A stretch of DNA of 64,000 nt from Protea cynaroides. Taxonomy: Eukaryota; Streptophyta; Magnoliopsida; Proteales; Proteaceae. How positions within the stretch are numbered: the first letter of the stretch is position 1; each line of letters begins with the position of its first letter. The notes under the pieces were generated by a model that worked only from the letters and a program-made list of their open reading frames with translations, did no database searches and had not been told where the DNA came from. The translations under genes were made by a program, and so were the position numbers. Below are positions 34,665-46,131 of the stretch, piece after piece. The stretch lies in the NCBI GenBank assembly GCA_028583415.1, contig CM053269.1, positions 39,979,016 through 40,043,015 of the forward strand, written 5' to 3'.

Positions 34665-37600
34665 TTACTGCTCCTCTTTGATCTTCTTCCTCGATTTTCC
34701 TTGATGAGAATGTTCAGCGGAACCCAAAGAAGTAACATCACTGCGACCTGGCCCTGAATCTCGGGTTGATCGATCCATGGATGTTGCAGACTCCACAGTG
34801 GCCCTTTTATTGGCACCTTTTGATGGCATTTCACTTTCAATCGGTGAATTTTTCTGTCTTGTACTAACTGATGGTGTCCCAATACTATGTGACATCCGAC
34901 TCCTCGAGTGTGGGCTTTTCTGCTTGCTACTATGGGTTGGAGTTGCCATTAGACGGGATGTATAGGAGGAATTCCCTGATCTTTGACTCAATCGGCTTGG
35001 ATGATTAGAACTAGGCTTCTCCAGCTCTTCAGGTTCTGGGTAATGAACTAAACTAACCCGCCGTGAAATCTTTCCAGCTGCAACAAGATAAACAATGCAT
35101 AAAACTTCCATTCCTCAGTTTCTATAAATTTTGATTACAAATATCTGATCTTTATTGCTAATTACAGAAATGTAACAAATCAAATTTGGGGGGTAAATGT
35201 AACAAATCAACTTAGCTAAGAGTAGACTATAGAGTGCATTTATGATAATGCATTAAACAGAAAACAGAAGGTAAAAAAAAATTATCTAAAGCCCCATTTG
35301 CCAAATGCAAAGTGAAGTAAAACAAAATTTTCTTTGGTGTCTTTAAGTGACATGAAAAAGAGAAGGGTGAAACATTCATCATTCCATCCATTGAAGGGCA
35401 GAGGCTCGGCAAAGGAGGGAAGCAGAAAAGGTGAAAAGAAAATATATGGAGAACTGAAGGGGAGAGGAAGTCTTGCAAGATTTAGAGAGAAGGTCCTCAG
35501 GCAGGCTGCCATGGCCTCTGCTATAGAAGCCTTCCCTCCGCTTCTTTGCAGCGGGAATGGCGTTCTGGTAGAGAGTTGCAGTGAAGAAGCTAATGTGGTT
35601 CGGAGAAGAATAGAAATGGTGGAGCTGGCTCGAATGCGGTTGCTTCTGAAGAAGAGCTCGTAGGTTGTGATGGAGATGACGGATTTATATCTGGTGTGTA
35701 AAAGCTTGTCTCAGTAGAAAGTTGAAAAGTGACATAACCAAGCTTATCACGAGTGTGGATGCTTGCCAGCCCCCTGCAAACCCAATTGCTCTTTTAGGGA
35801 AGGGAATTTCCCGGTCCACCCTTTTTTCATCTAATTCTAAGAAGGAAGATGGCCTATCTCTCATAGTTAGATTAGAATTTCTGTTAAGTTGCTATAGGTT
35901 AATATTAGAAGGGCATACTTAATTTAAAAAACTAAGGCGACCGCACGTGCTTTTGGAAACTCGCTTGGACGCCTAGGCAACGCCTTGATAAGTATGAGGG
36001 CCGCAATGCTTGTTTAGACCAAATGAGGAGGTTGACGATAACATGGACATTGACGTTACGAGCTTGTTTGGACTCTATGAGGCTTCAGTCTAGAGGGTAT
36101 GGATGTGGGAAGTGGCATGCCCCATCCTTTTCCGTAGAAGCACTGGGTCTGCCTACAATGGGTATGGTGGCAGCTATGTTGGGCAACATACCTGTTCTTC
36201 CTTAGTCCTCACTAGGTTTGACCATGACAACCAATCAAGGTTTTAAATCTTGGATCTCGATCCCGTTTTGGTTAGGTCCAAGATTCTGAGTTCTCGTCGA
36301 GATTTCAAAAATCTCACCGAGGCACTGCCTTTTTTAAACATATAACGGTCGAGTTTTCCGAGATTTCTGGGATTTTGAGATCTCGAGAAGGCCAAAATTT
36401 CTGAGATGTTGCCGAGATCTCGCCGAGATTTAGAAGTACGCAACTAATCACTGAGATGAGCATCCTTTATGGACAACTTATTTTCCTTCCTAACCCCCCA
36501 ACGGTACATACCAGTACCATCCAGTTCCGATGGCATACTACATGGATCTTCACAGCATGGTGACATGTACCTTAGGTTAGATCACCTCCATTATGTAGAT
36601 ATTGCCATTTATATGGGAGTTGTGGAAGACTTCAAGCGTTTCTTCCAGCACAATATGACATGGCTATCACTTATGATAGAGTAAAAGGAATGGTGACGTT
36701 GGCACCATTAGCCTAGTTGTGGGCTCAATCCCCCCTGCTATGTGGTATATGGATGGGAAGAGGGGTCCCTTTTGTAGCAACTACTCATGTTCCACCATGT
36801 ATATTGTATTTGTGTGAGCGTTCGTCATTTGTCAGTTGTCACAATGTATTACATGTACAATGTTATATCTTTGATAAAGTATTATGTTTTGCGTTTTAAG
36901 TGCATACTTTAGTTGTTTTAATTACATTTTGTGTCTTCCAGTACTTAACCATGTGTAGAATAGGCTAGATTACAAAGGGTATACAAAGGGTTCGGTGTAC
37001 ACTGGCCACGAAAGGTCCAAACCTAAACTAACATTTTGTGTGACATTTATTGCAATTTGAGGCTTCACACGTGTTTAAAGAGGCTTAATTAAGGTTTCCA
37101 TCAGGTATTGGCCCTCAATATGGCCATTTGACCACTGAAATGACCTGTTGAAAATACTGCAGAAACATACACCATTCGCCAATTCGTATTATATTTCAGA
37201 TTTGCCAGCCAGCCAGCCAGCAAAACCAAAATTTAAAACTATGCTACCAACTGGGACCCCTTAATTGGACTCTAAGACATAAAACAACTTAGACTCGCAG
37301 GACTCCTCTTTCAACCAAAAGAACTCCAAATACTTGGAATTCCTTATCATAATTCAGAACCCACCTGTATGTAAATCAATTACTGTTGGGGCCCACTTAA
37401 GACACCTAAATAAAAGAAATTTTGTAGCCTCCTTTAACAGCCTATATTTGAACCTTCTATTACCCCAAAAAAAAAAAAAAAAAAAAAAAAAAACAATATT
37501 AATAAGCCGAAGCCATATCAAAATATGCTATATATAGTAATTACCCAGGAAAGAGATAATCATGGTCCTCCAAAACAAATTAAGATTTCAAAGGTACTTT

Positions 37601-39963
37601 TGCCTCTAGGAATTCTCTGCCTCATTGCATTTCCTAATCATAGTAGTGGAACTTCTGCTTTGGCTCATATTATTATACCTAAAGTCAATTAAGAGGCTCC
37701 AGGACAGTAGTCTCAGAGCAGTTAAGAGGGTCAGTGACAGATTTAGCAAAGGCTAATGAAACCTTGATCAAGGTTAGCTAATCCAACAGAAATTAGTCAT
37801 ACTCTCTCCTGTACTGCAAAGTGCTTCTTGAATGTCTTAAGCAAACAAAGGAACATATTGCAAGTGGAAGACAGTCAACAAAACTGGAACTTTACAGGAA
37901 ATATAGGAAGAAAAGACACAACAGCCAGAGCAATTTAGAGATGATGTTATTCTTAAGAAGTACTCTCTTCACGAGGGACTTTAAGATCCTTAAATAAGAC
38001 TTCAGAAGTCCTTTGGTGGTAGACCTCTGGAGGGAGATTCAGCAGACAAAATCGGCTGTAGAAGAGTGGGGGAAAAAAAGCCGTTTTTGAGATTGACCAA
38101 CTTTATAGACCAGAAAACAGAGTTGACCAGGGGCCACTGCTTAGAATGATGGTAAAAGCTCTGCATGTTTGACGATACAGGTTTAAGTTTGAGCATGGCC
38201 ACTTTGAGCAATAAGTGCTGAAGGTTAGGATCGATCCCAGTTCACCCCTCCTGGGATCATGTAAAAGAAGAACTTGCACCAGGTAACAGCCCTTAAAAAA
38301 CGTCCCTAGTATTTTCCTTGAAACAAAAACAGGTTAAAATGGTTGCAGGCTTCCTAAGATAAGAATGGTTAAATGCTTACTGTATTTTGGTACATATGGT
38401 TTACATAAACTGTGGCCAAAGCTCTCTCAATCCCTAAATAAAGCTTGTTAGGTACAATGGATAAAGATTCAGCTCAAGAAAAATTGTTGTCTGAAGTATG
38501 GACAAGCAGCCCATGTAGACTGACAAAAACTTAGATGAAACAAGGGAGTTGAGCAATTGTACTAAATAAACATTTAGTAGGTTAATGAAAGAGGGCTTCA
38601 TTTCCAAAACTTGATATAATCCAACCCACAACAAAAGTCAATATAATCCAACCCATTCGGATATAGATAATCTCTCACTATGGTGAAAAATTCCCATTAA
38701 TGTCAAAGAAAGAGTCTTACAATCAGATGCAGTTCCTTGTCTGAGAAATCTCCTGGGAAATTTCATTTCTTGTGTTCCTGAACTCCCATGTACATGTGAC
38801 ATGTCCCAATTTCATGATTAATGACTGATGTTCTGTTTCTAATCATTGGTCTAAGGCAATGACCAATTATTCTGAAAAAACACAAGGCACTATTGTCCCC
38901 TCGAAAGTCTATACAATATATTTTTCATACATTTTTTTGGAGGGGGTTGGGTGTCAAGGAACCTTATCTTAATAAAATGCTCATACAAAAGTGAGATAGG
39001 GACCACTATGTTCCTAGAGGAATAGAATGGTTAGAGAAGTAAATAAATAAGACCCCAACTCTGACAGACCCAATGCACTTCCGCAGTAGGGGGGAGGTCT
39101 CCAAAATTTACCATCAAACACAAATAAGAAATACCCAGTTCCCGATAATGGTGTGACACCCTCCCTCAAAACACTACTTCTACTTAGTTCATACCCCCCC
39201 ACCCCCAAAAAAAAAAAAAAATAATAAAAAGGAATTCCACAACTGTGTTTCCCACCCTATCCTCTATTCCCAGAACCATATCCTTCTTCACCTCTATCTG
39301 CTACCCTCCAACTTTGATTTATGGCAACCATCCTTTTCATTCACCTCCTACATCAAATGAATTGAGATCTCAGAAATAATTGGGTTTAATTTCGCTATTG
39401 AATTCAAATATCTATCTCTCCTCTAACCATTTTCTGTTTTCGATGATTTCACAGCATATTCATGAACCAGAAATTTAACCCTACCCTTTCTTCTTCTTCT
39501 TATTCTTCTTTTTTTTTTTTTTTTTTTTTTTTTTGAGAAAGAATACCAGAATTTTAACCCCATTTGTCGCTACTTTGAAAGTCCTTCCAGTAGCTTTGAT
39601 TATACTAAAATCAGTAATCACCACCTTCAAAAACTCATCAGCATTTCCTCAATCGAGCAGTTCTTATCCTGTTCTTTTTCACACATCTCAGTGTCCTCAC
39701 CTAAGTGGTATGCAACCTTGGTTCACTCTTAATCTCGTCATCAATTAGGAAGTTCCCCTTCATACCCATTTCCTCCATGCCACTCCCCTCAGTTAAGCTC
39801 CAACATTCCAGACAGTCAACATCTTAGTCACTGATTCAAAAATACCCTTAGTCACTGATTAAAAAATAGGGAATGGCACCAAGAGGTGTAGATTAGGAGA
39901 TTCAGAAGGGCTTCCTATTCAAGAATACAGAAAGAACCACTGCAATATTTGTCAGCTTGAGGG

Positions 39964-40005
<42 letters not shown>

Positions 40006-41106
40006 TATGCAAAGTAAATAAAACTCCACTTATCAGACAAGCATTGGTACAAAAACTTATGCTACAATTTTTTTGGGTTCTTAGGATTCTAATGCGGTGG
40101 ATGAACTCATTTAGATTCAGTTCCAATAAAATATAAATATACATATTTTTTTATTTATAATTAATGTAAATATCCAGATTTCAAACTCCGCCAGTGTACT
40201 GCTGCCAGTCCCAAACCCGAATAAAGAAGGGTTGGCGCATCAGGTCGGCAGCTGGCACCAAAAAGGACCTTGGCCAAAAGCCCAAACCCTTTTACTGGGA
40301 TTCACAAACTTTATATATTCAACGTAGTGGTGTTGTTTTTGTTTTATCCACAGTTCAACCACAAAGAGAAGATAACAATCATGAATAAATAATTGATCAT
40401 TAAAACAAATATGAACATAAACAACCCAAGAAAAGGATAAAAATAATACACCAATGCTTACCAATTTTTGACTCTGCTGGAGAGGATAGAAAAACAGTAG
40501 CATCTGGTTCTAGTGCTGCAAAGCTGACCAATTCATATGATTTTCCTGTCATAACTCATAAAATTAAACTATGATTGAGAATTATCATATAATTCCAAAA
40601 TACTTATCTTAATGACAAAGATACTCTTTTGAATCTTCCATCCTTTCTATTTTGTTATTGAAAAAGAACTGTAATTACCAGAGGAACTCTCAAAGCTGCC
40701 TATCGTTCCATCATGATGCAGCTTGAGCGACAACTCTTGCCCATCGAAATTAGGAGGCTGCACAACCAACAATTCGATGTAAAAAAGATCAATCTCAAGT
40801 AAAAAAATATATTAAAGAACAATAGCATAACTGATTTCAACAACCAAATCAGGAGGCTACACAACTAACAATTTGATGTAAAAAAATCAATCCCAAGTAA
40901 AAAATATATTAGCAAACAATGGCATAACTGATTTTAACAACCTTCACAAAAAAAAAAAGGGATTATAAAGGAATCTTTACTTGATTAATTGGCCATTGCA
41001 TGAGCCAAAGCTCAGTTGAATCTGTCAAAGTGATTTCAACAAGTGGGTCCTTGGTGTCAACTTGAAATTCTACCGGAGGCTGGTAACTCTCTTCCGTAGT
41101 ACTCAT
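34665..41106 (-). CDS. Mediator-associated protein 2 / RPA34-like nuclear protein
   Basis: Four coding exons on the minus strand: 40981-41106 (ATG), 40679-40757, 40462-40545, 34665-35077 (TAA). They sum to 702 bp, 233 residues, all frames and splice sites agreeing (GT-AG). The N-terminus has the conserved TDSTELWLMQWPINQ; the middle has FDGQELSLKLHHDGTIGSFE and KSYELVSFAALEPDATVFLS; the rest is Ser-rich with a basic end (KSRKKIKEEQ). This resembles the plant protein annotated as mediator-associated protein 2 (Arabidopsis At5g64680, from memory) and the TELWLIQ core of RNA polymerase I subunit RPA34. A nuclear transcription role is inferred. Intron 3 (35078-40461) is 5.4 kb. The second acceptor is tandemly duplicated. 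The 5' untranslated exon is not resolved. Confidence 0.75.
35334..35663 (+). other. Open frame within the large intron, function unknown
   Basis: Inside intron 3 of the minus-strand gene a plus-strand frame of 109 codons is open. From an internal ATG at about 35511 it reads MASAIEAFPPLLCSGNGVLV and ends RMRLLLKKSS. It is preceded by basic low-complexity sequence. It could be the first exon of a small gene or a captured fragment. I do not recognise it; no downstream exon was found. Confidence 0.25.
35914..35996. mobile_element. Minimal remnant of a GGCG-type MITE
   Basis: Ends CATACTTA and TAAGTATG are perfect inverted 8-mers and the inside holds AAGGCGACC, GACGCCTAGGC and CGCCTTG. It is an 83-bp degraded relative of the element at 56519. 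No convincing target duplication. Confidence 0.5.
36236..36440. mobile_element. hAT-like MITE, CTCGAG/GAGATC-type tips
   Basis: The left end CAAGGTTTTAAATCTTGG matches the tip at 29805. Flanks CAACCAAT (36228-36235) and CAACTAAT (36441-36448) form an 8-bp duplication with one change. The interior repeats CGAGAT, GAGATTT and TCTCG words. The right end is degraded. Size 205 bp. Confidence 0.72.
36449..40461. other. Rest of intron 3 of the minus-strand gene
   Basis: About 4 kb without a recognisable gene. It holds A-tracts (37467-37492, 39209-39224), a T-tract (39511-39534), a (CT)n run at 39967-40001, and several short frames that show no domain. Nothing here supports a coding call. Confidence 0.5.
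40747..40942. repeat. Tandem duplication spanning a splice acceptor
   Basis: Two copies of about 99 bp (40747-40845 and 40846-40942) share CAACAATT/GATGTAAAAAA, AAGTAAAAAA, CATAACTGATTT and CAACAACC blocks. The first contains the used acceptor of exon 2 (minus strand GTGCAG before CCTCCTAATTT). The second carries GTGTAG before CCTCCTGATTT, a decayed copy of the exon edge now in the intron. Confidence 0.88.
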
Positions 41107-41541
41107 TTGTAATGTTTACAACACAGCAACAGATCACTGCAAATATTTAATAGGTAAAAGTGAAGTTAAATTAAAAAGAAAAAAAAATACACCAATATTA
41201 ACTTGTACTTTATACAAAAAGAAAATAAAGAACTTCCAATAATTTGCGTTACCCAAATACATACACTAAGGTTTTATCTATATTTTGTAACCAATACGTA
41301 ATAGTAGGCAGTATAGTTACAAAATGAGAATGAGGAATCCAAAATATGCAAATTTTAATGAAGGTTGGAAAAGGTTTATCTGAGAGATACTAACACCATG
41401 AAGTGAATGAAGATGTGGATCTAACTCCAGTGATAGCAGTAGAAACTAGGGTTTTGATAAGAAACCCTTGTGCCAATAATCAAACATCAAAAAGTGCTAA
41501 GCACGAAATTTAAGAAGAAATGAATAAAAATAATACATTTA

Positions 41542-43014
41542 GGCCCTATTTGATAACAATCGAGCTCCCACGGAGCTACTTCTGGTCCAGAGTTGTTCTA
41601 CTTCTTCTCTGGACTAAGTATTTTCGGTGTAGAATGTTGTATGTTGATAACACTCCAGCTCCCATAGAGCTACTTTTGGTCCAGAGTCGTTTTCTACTTC
41701 TTCTCTGGACTTAAGATTTTTAGAGTAGAATGCTGTTTGATAGCGTAGCTCCATAATCAATTCCAGAGATAACTGGGAATAGAATGTCGTTCAATAAAAA
41801 TGACTCTGGATTACAATTGACAGACCGTTACTTTGCTCTTTCAGAAAATTTCTATTGCCACCTTCAAAAATTTTCATATTTTTCAATAAGAATTATGATT
41901 GACAAACTCTTTCAGAAAATCTTCTTCACAATCGGCACATAGGAATCTTAAAAACACAAGGCAATGATTGATTGATTGATTAAACTCTAACTATTAGTAT
42001 AGAACAGAATAAATATAACAGATATGACCATCAGAAAAGAAGTCGAAGATTGAGGTCAGATTGAAACCTGAGAATCGCTGAAATGCTTAACAGAAGTGAA
42101 GTAAGGCAGAAGGTAAGGGTCGATCAGAAGAAATTGAGAAGAGAGGAGCAAAAGGTTCCAAATTTGAGCACATAATAAGATATCCAAGACAAAATGGGCA
42201 TTCCTAAATGAAAATGGATACTTGAATTCAGGTTAAAATTTCAGCTATCACGTATTTGGCCTAAAAGTGGAAACCAGATTCTTAGGCATCAGATAGGTGG
42301 GGCTCTGCAACCTTGAGAAATCAGTGTTAGAAAAACCCAAATTCTCAGGCTGATAGGTGGGGCTCTGCCCTGCCCAGATTCAACCACCACAATAGACATA
42401 AAAAAAATAAGGGTTTCATAAATGGTGAGTAAGTTGTAGAGAATCGAAAAGAAACCCCAATCGATCGATTGCCCCAAATTAGGGTTTTGTAAGGGACCAT
42501 AATAGGAAAGAACGAGAATGGAAGAAAAAGGGAAAAGGGAGAAGGGGAGAAGGAGATGAGAAGGTGTATGGGTAATAGTGGGTGACAATGAGAACGAGAA
42601 GGGAAGAAGAAGGGAAGAAATTTACCTGCTTCAGTTTTTATTTACTCAAAAAAAAAAAAAAAAAGAAGGGAAGAAGAAGGGAAGAAGGAGACGGGAAGAA
42701 GGAGAATGGAAGAAGAAGGAAAGAAGAAGGCTCACCAATCCAAGGTCTTGCACTCCAAGCTCCGTCTCACTAGTCGATTTTGGGGAAAAATCGGGAGTAA
42801 GTTGTGCCGACTCCCCTCAAATTTCTCCCATAAACCAACTCCGGAGTTAAAGAAGTAAGTTTTTTTAACTCTATTTTTTTAGCTCCTAGAGACATTTTCG
42901 GAGTAGTTCACTCCATGGGAGTCAAAACTTAAACCATGTTTATCAATCGTCATTCTACTCCGGATTAGCTCTAGAGCTAAGAAGTAAGCAGTAGAATGGT
43001 TATCAAATGGGACC
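41542..43014. mobile_element. PIF/Harbinger-like TIR element with purine-rich insert
   Basis: Ends GGCCCTATTTGATAAC and GTTATCAAATGGGACC are inverted repeats. TTA flanks both sides (41539-41541, 43015-43017), the duplication typical of PIF/Harbinger. Its left end is repeated in tandem (about 41550-41645 and 41646-41745). The interior has a GGGAAGAAGAAGG-type purine tract (42590-42735). No transposase is visible. It lies just upstream of the minus-strand gene's ATG exon. Confidence 0.75.
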
Positions 43015-43331
43015 TTAACAAGATTTTGTGCTCAAGAGGTTCACTGCGAAGAATAAAAATCTAGCATGAAAGTGAGCAGCACAAAACAAGTCGAACACAA
43101 TTATTTCTTAATCCTAGCAGCCTATAAATTTCTGAATAATGGTACAATAAAGAATTCTAGCTTGCATTGATGCAACGTAACTTATCAAATTTGTGGAATG
43201 AGAGATAGACACACAGAAGAGAGATCTCACTTTAATAGTCCGCCTGGTCACCGCTGCAACTCCCGCCGGCAATAATAACGACGATGAAATTTCAAACCCT
43301 AGAATTGAAGATGATGAATAATCGATGAATC

Positions 43332-43334
<3 letters not shown>

Positions 43335-43361
<27 letters not shown>
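43335..43361. repeat. (GA)n microsatellite
   Basis: A short AG repeat in the region upstream of the minus-strand gene, near CTAGGGTTTGAAATTT-like leader sequence. Confidence 0.9.
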
Positions 43362-43362
<1 letters not shown>

Positions 43363-43738
43363 CTCATTTGGTTCCCTTCATCACAGCTTGATTGCCGAAT
43401 CTCCTTCAGCAAGGCGACTCTTCAACAAACCATGGAGTAAAACGAAGATAGAAACTGAAGAACCTATTGTGTGAGGGATATTTCACAAGGGAAAAACTAG
43501 TTAGTCACCAGGTAGCTACAAGTGGACTAGTCACATCCCAAAACCGTACGTTATGTTTTCGTGATGACCAATTACTGTCCATTAAAAAGGATCAATGACA
43601 ACACTTTTATCATCGGGTAAGTGACATAAAGCCGGATCCTTTTGTAAATTCCATTTGGTTATTAAGTCAGAGTAATGTTATGGTTTTGGAACTTCAATTG
43701 TCAATGTTTAAAAGATGAAGTACCTTAAACATTCTTCA

Positions 43739-44060
43739 GACTCCAGAAGGGGAAAAAAGACAGAGATCCAGACTCCAGAGGACCAGAAGCGACAAGAAAG
43801 AAGAAGGGGAATAAGAGAGGAAGAGGAAGAAGAAGAGAAGCAGGAGCCGACCCCCCCCCCCCCCAAAAAAAAAAAAAAAAAAGACCGTAGCGAGAACGAG
43901 GAGGAAGAAGAAGAAGAATAAGGCGGAGAAGAACGATAAAAAGAAGAGAAGGGGGGAAGAAGGGAAAAAAATTAGAGGTCCAGAGGACCAGAACCGAGAA
44001 CCGAGAAGAAAGAAGAAGCGGAAGAAGAAGAAGAAAGATGGAGAAGAAAGAAAAAAAAAC
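43739..44060 (+). repeat. Polypurine tract with C14-A18 block
   Basis: About 320 bp of nearly pure A/G on the plus strand (GAAGAAG, GGAAGAGG units), broken by a run of C then A at about 43850-43882. AGTCCAGAGGACCAGAA-like words recur near 43770 and 43975. Long low-complexity frames on both strands here are by-products of the composition. Confidence 0.85.
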
Positions 44061-45447
44061 ACGGAGGGGTCGTGTTGCAGTCGTCGGCTCGTCGCAGAGA
44101 AGAAGCATATAATTTAAAAAAAAAAGAAGCATCGTAGGCATTGCAGTCGCACTGTCGCAAAGAAGACGAAGAAAGAGGAAGAGAAGAAGCAGCAAAAACA
44201 GAAGAGCAAAAGCAGGAGATGAGAACAAAAAAAAATCGCAGGTAACTGTAGACCATATTAGCATTTAGCAGAGAGAAGGAAGAAGAGGGAATAACTGAAA
44301 AAAATAATAATAAATAAATAAATAAACACATACCTGGAGGGGAGGCCGACCGCCGGAGGTGGAGGAGGAAGCTTCAACTTCAACGGCAATCGCAAGTTCG
44401 CACTTCGCAGTTTGACTGGTTTTCAATTTTATATTTTTAAACGATTATTATAAAGATAAGATGATGATCCCATGTATCAAGTACAATATTATTGTAAGCT
44501 GACCAATTGAAATGTTAATTTTAGAATAAATATATTACAACACAATTTCACACTATGTTCTTTATCTCCCTGCACAATTCTCTGGAGCTGAATATAAAAG
44601 AAAACCAACAAAAACAAGAGCAACACTACAACAGCTATGGTGAGACTGAGAGTGAGAGGTCGGTAATCATTTCAAGCAAAATCCAGATTCCAGTTAGGGT
44701 TCAGTGATAGAGAGGAAGAGATAGTAATATTACACAAATTATAAAAACCAAATCAAATGGATAAAAGTTTCTAAAAGGTCACTTTTGTTCTCCTGTTTAT
44801 GCTAGAATCGATTGAGGATTTTGGGTTTTCATGATTTCAACTGTAATGTATTATCCGCTTTAGTTTTCATGAATTCAAGCACAATAATAACAAGACACAA
44901 ACAAAACAGAGAAACATCTCAGATCTTGTCAAAACCAACATAAAAAAAAATCAAGATCTGGGGGATGTGCATACCTGAGATGAAGCGCAGGGTGAGCCGG
45001 CGATAGCAGGGGCGGCTAGCGAATGCAAGGGCGAGCCTGCCGCTGGCGAGGGCAAGGGCTGTGAAAGAGAAAGGGAGAGAGGGGGAACAGTGGGGGTAGC
45101 AGTTGGGGTTTTACAGGCGGACGGCGGATTCAGCAGGAGGTTGGGGCTGGGGGCAGGAGATTTGGGGAGATTTGGGAATTTAGGAGGAAGAAAAGAACGA
45201 AGAAGAAGAGAAAAGAAGAGAAATGAAAGGTTTTATCGTCTTTTCCTTCATGTTATGCTCTGTTTTGACGTAAAATTTTGTTTGTAATATTTTAATTTTA
45301 TTTATAGTATTTTATATTTTAAAAGAAAATTTAATTTTTATCAAAAAAATATTCAAAATTATTTCTAAAGATAAAATATAGTGATATGTAAAAGATGGAA
45401 AAGAATTTTGCCTTTTTATTATCTACTAAAAACAAATATAGAATTTT

Positions 45448-46131
45448 GCCCCGTTTGATAACACTCCAGCTCTTTACTTCTTAGCTTCGAAGTTAATCCA
45501 GAGTAGAATGACGATTGATAAACACGGTTCAAGTTTTGACTCTCATGGAGTGAACCGCTCTAAAAATGTCTATGGGAGCTAAAAAACTGGAGCTAAAAAA
45601 ACTTACTTCTCTTGCTCCGGAGCTATTACCACTACCAACTACCATCACCACCACCACTGGCACTGCCATCACCACCACCACCGCTCCACTGCCACCATCT
45701 CCACCACCACGCACAACCGCCGCCACCACCATCACCCTCCACCTACCACCACTACCACTACCCTTCACCCACCACCACCACCCTCCACCTACCACCACTA
45801 CCACTACCCTTCACCCACCACCACCACCTCCTCCATCACCACCCCCCACCACTTACCACCGACTTCGCCACCACCACCACCCACCACTTACTACCACCAC
45901 CGCCACCACCACCCACCACCACTGCTACCACCACCACCACCACCAGTACTACCCCCCCCCAACTGCCACCACCACCACCAAACAGTATTCTGGAAACATA
46001 ATCTTTTAATTTTGGAGCAGTGTTATCAAACACTATTTTACTCAAAAAATCCTGACTCTGGAGAAGAAGTGGAAAATGACTCCAGACCAGAAATAGCTCC
46101 ATGAGAGCTGGAGTGTTATCAAACGGGGCCC
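45448..46131. mobile_element. TIR element related to 41542-43014, with CCA/CAC expansion
   Basis: Ends GCCCCGTTTGATAACACTCC and GGAGTGTTATCAAACGGGGC are perfect inverted repeats. The left 170 bp is the reverse complement of the right end of 41542-43014 (for example TCTACTCCGGATTAGCTC against GAGTTAATCCAGAGTAGA). The centre (45625-45985) is a CCA/CAC/ACC array. The exact target duplication is not clear. Confidence 0.75.
45625..45985. repeat. CCA/CAC/ACC-rich array
   Basis: About 360 bp of permuted CCA triplets with occasional TAC, CTT and CTG. It contains near-repeats of a CACCTACCACCACTACCACT unit. Open frames here would encode Pro/Thr/His runs or, on the other strand, Gly/Val runs, and are not credible proteins. 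Confidence 0.92.

Noticed and set aside
43715..44331. Long frames on both strands in the purine-rich region
   Set aside because: They reflect A/G-only composition (Glu/Lys/Arg one way, Phe/Leu/Ser the other).
45566..46009. Long open frames rich in Pro, Thr and His
   Set aside because: They are produced by the CCA/CAC array; several frames are open at once on both strands and none shows a domain.
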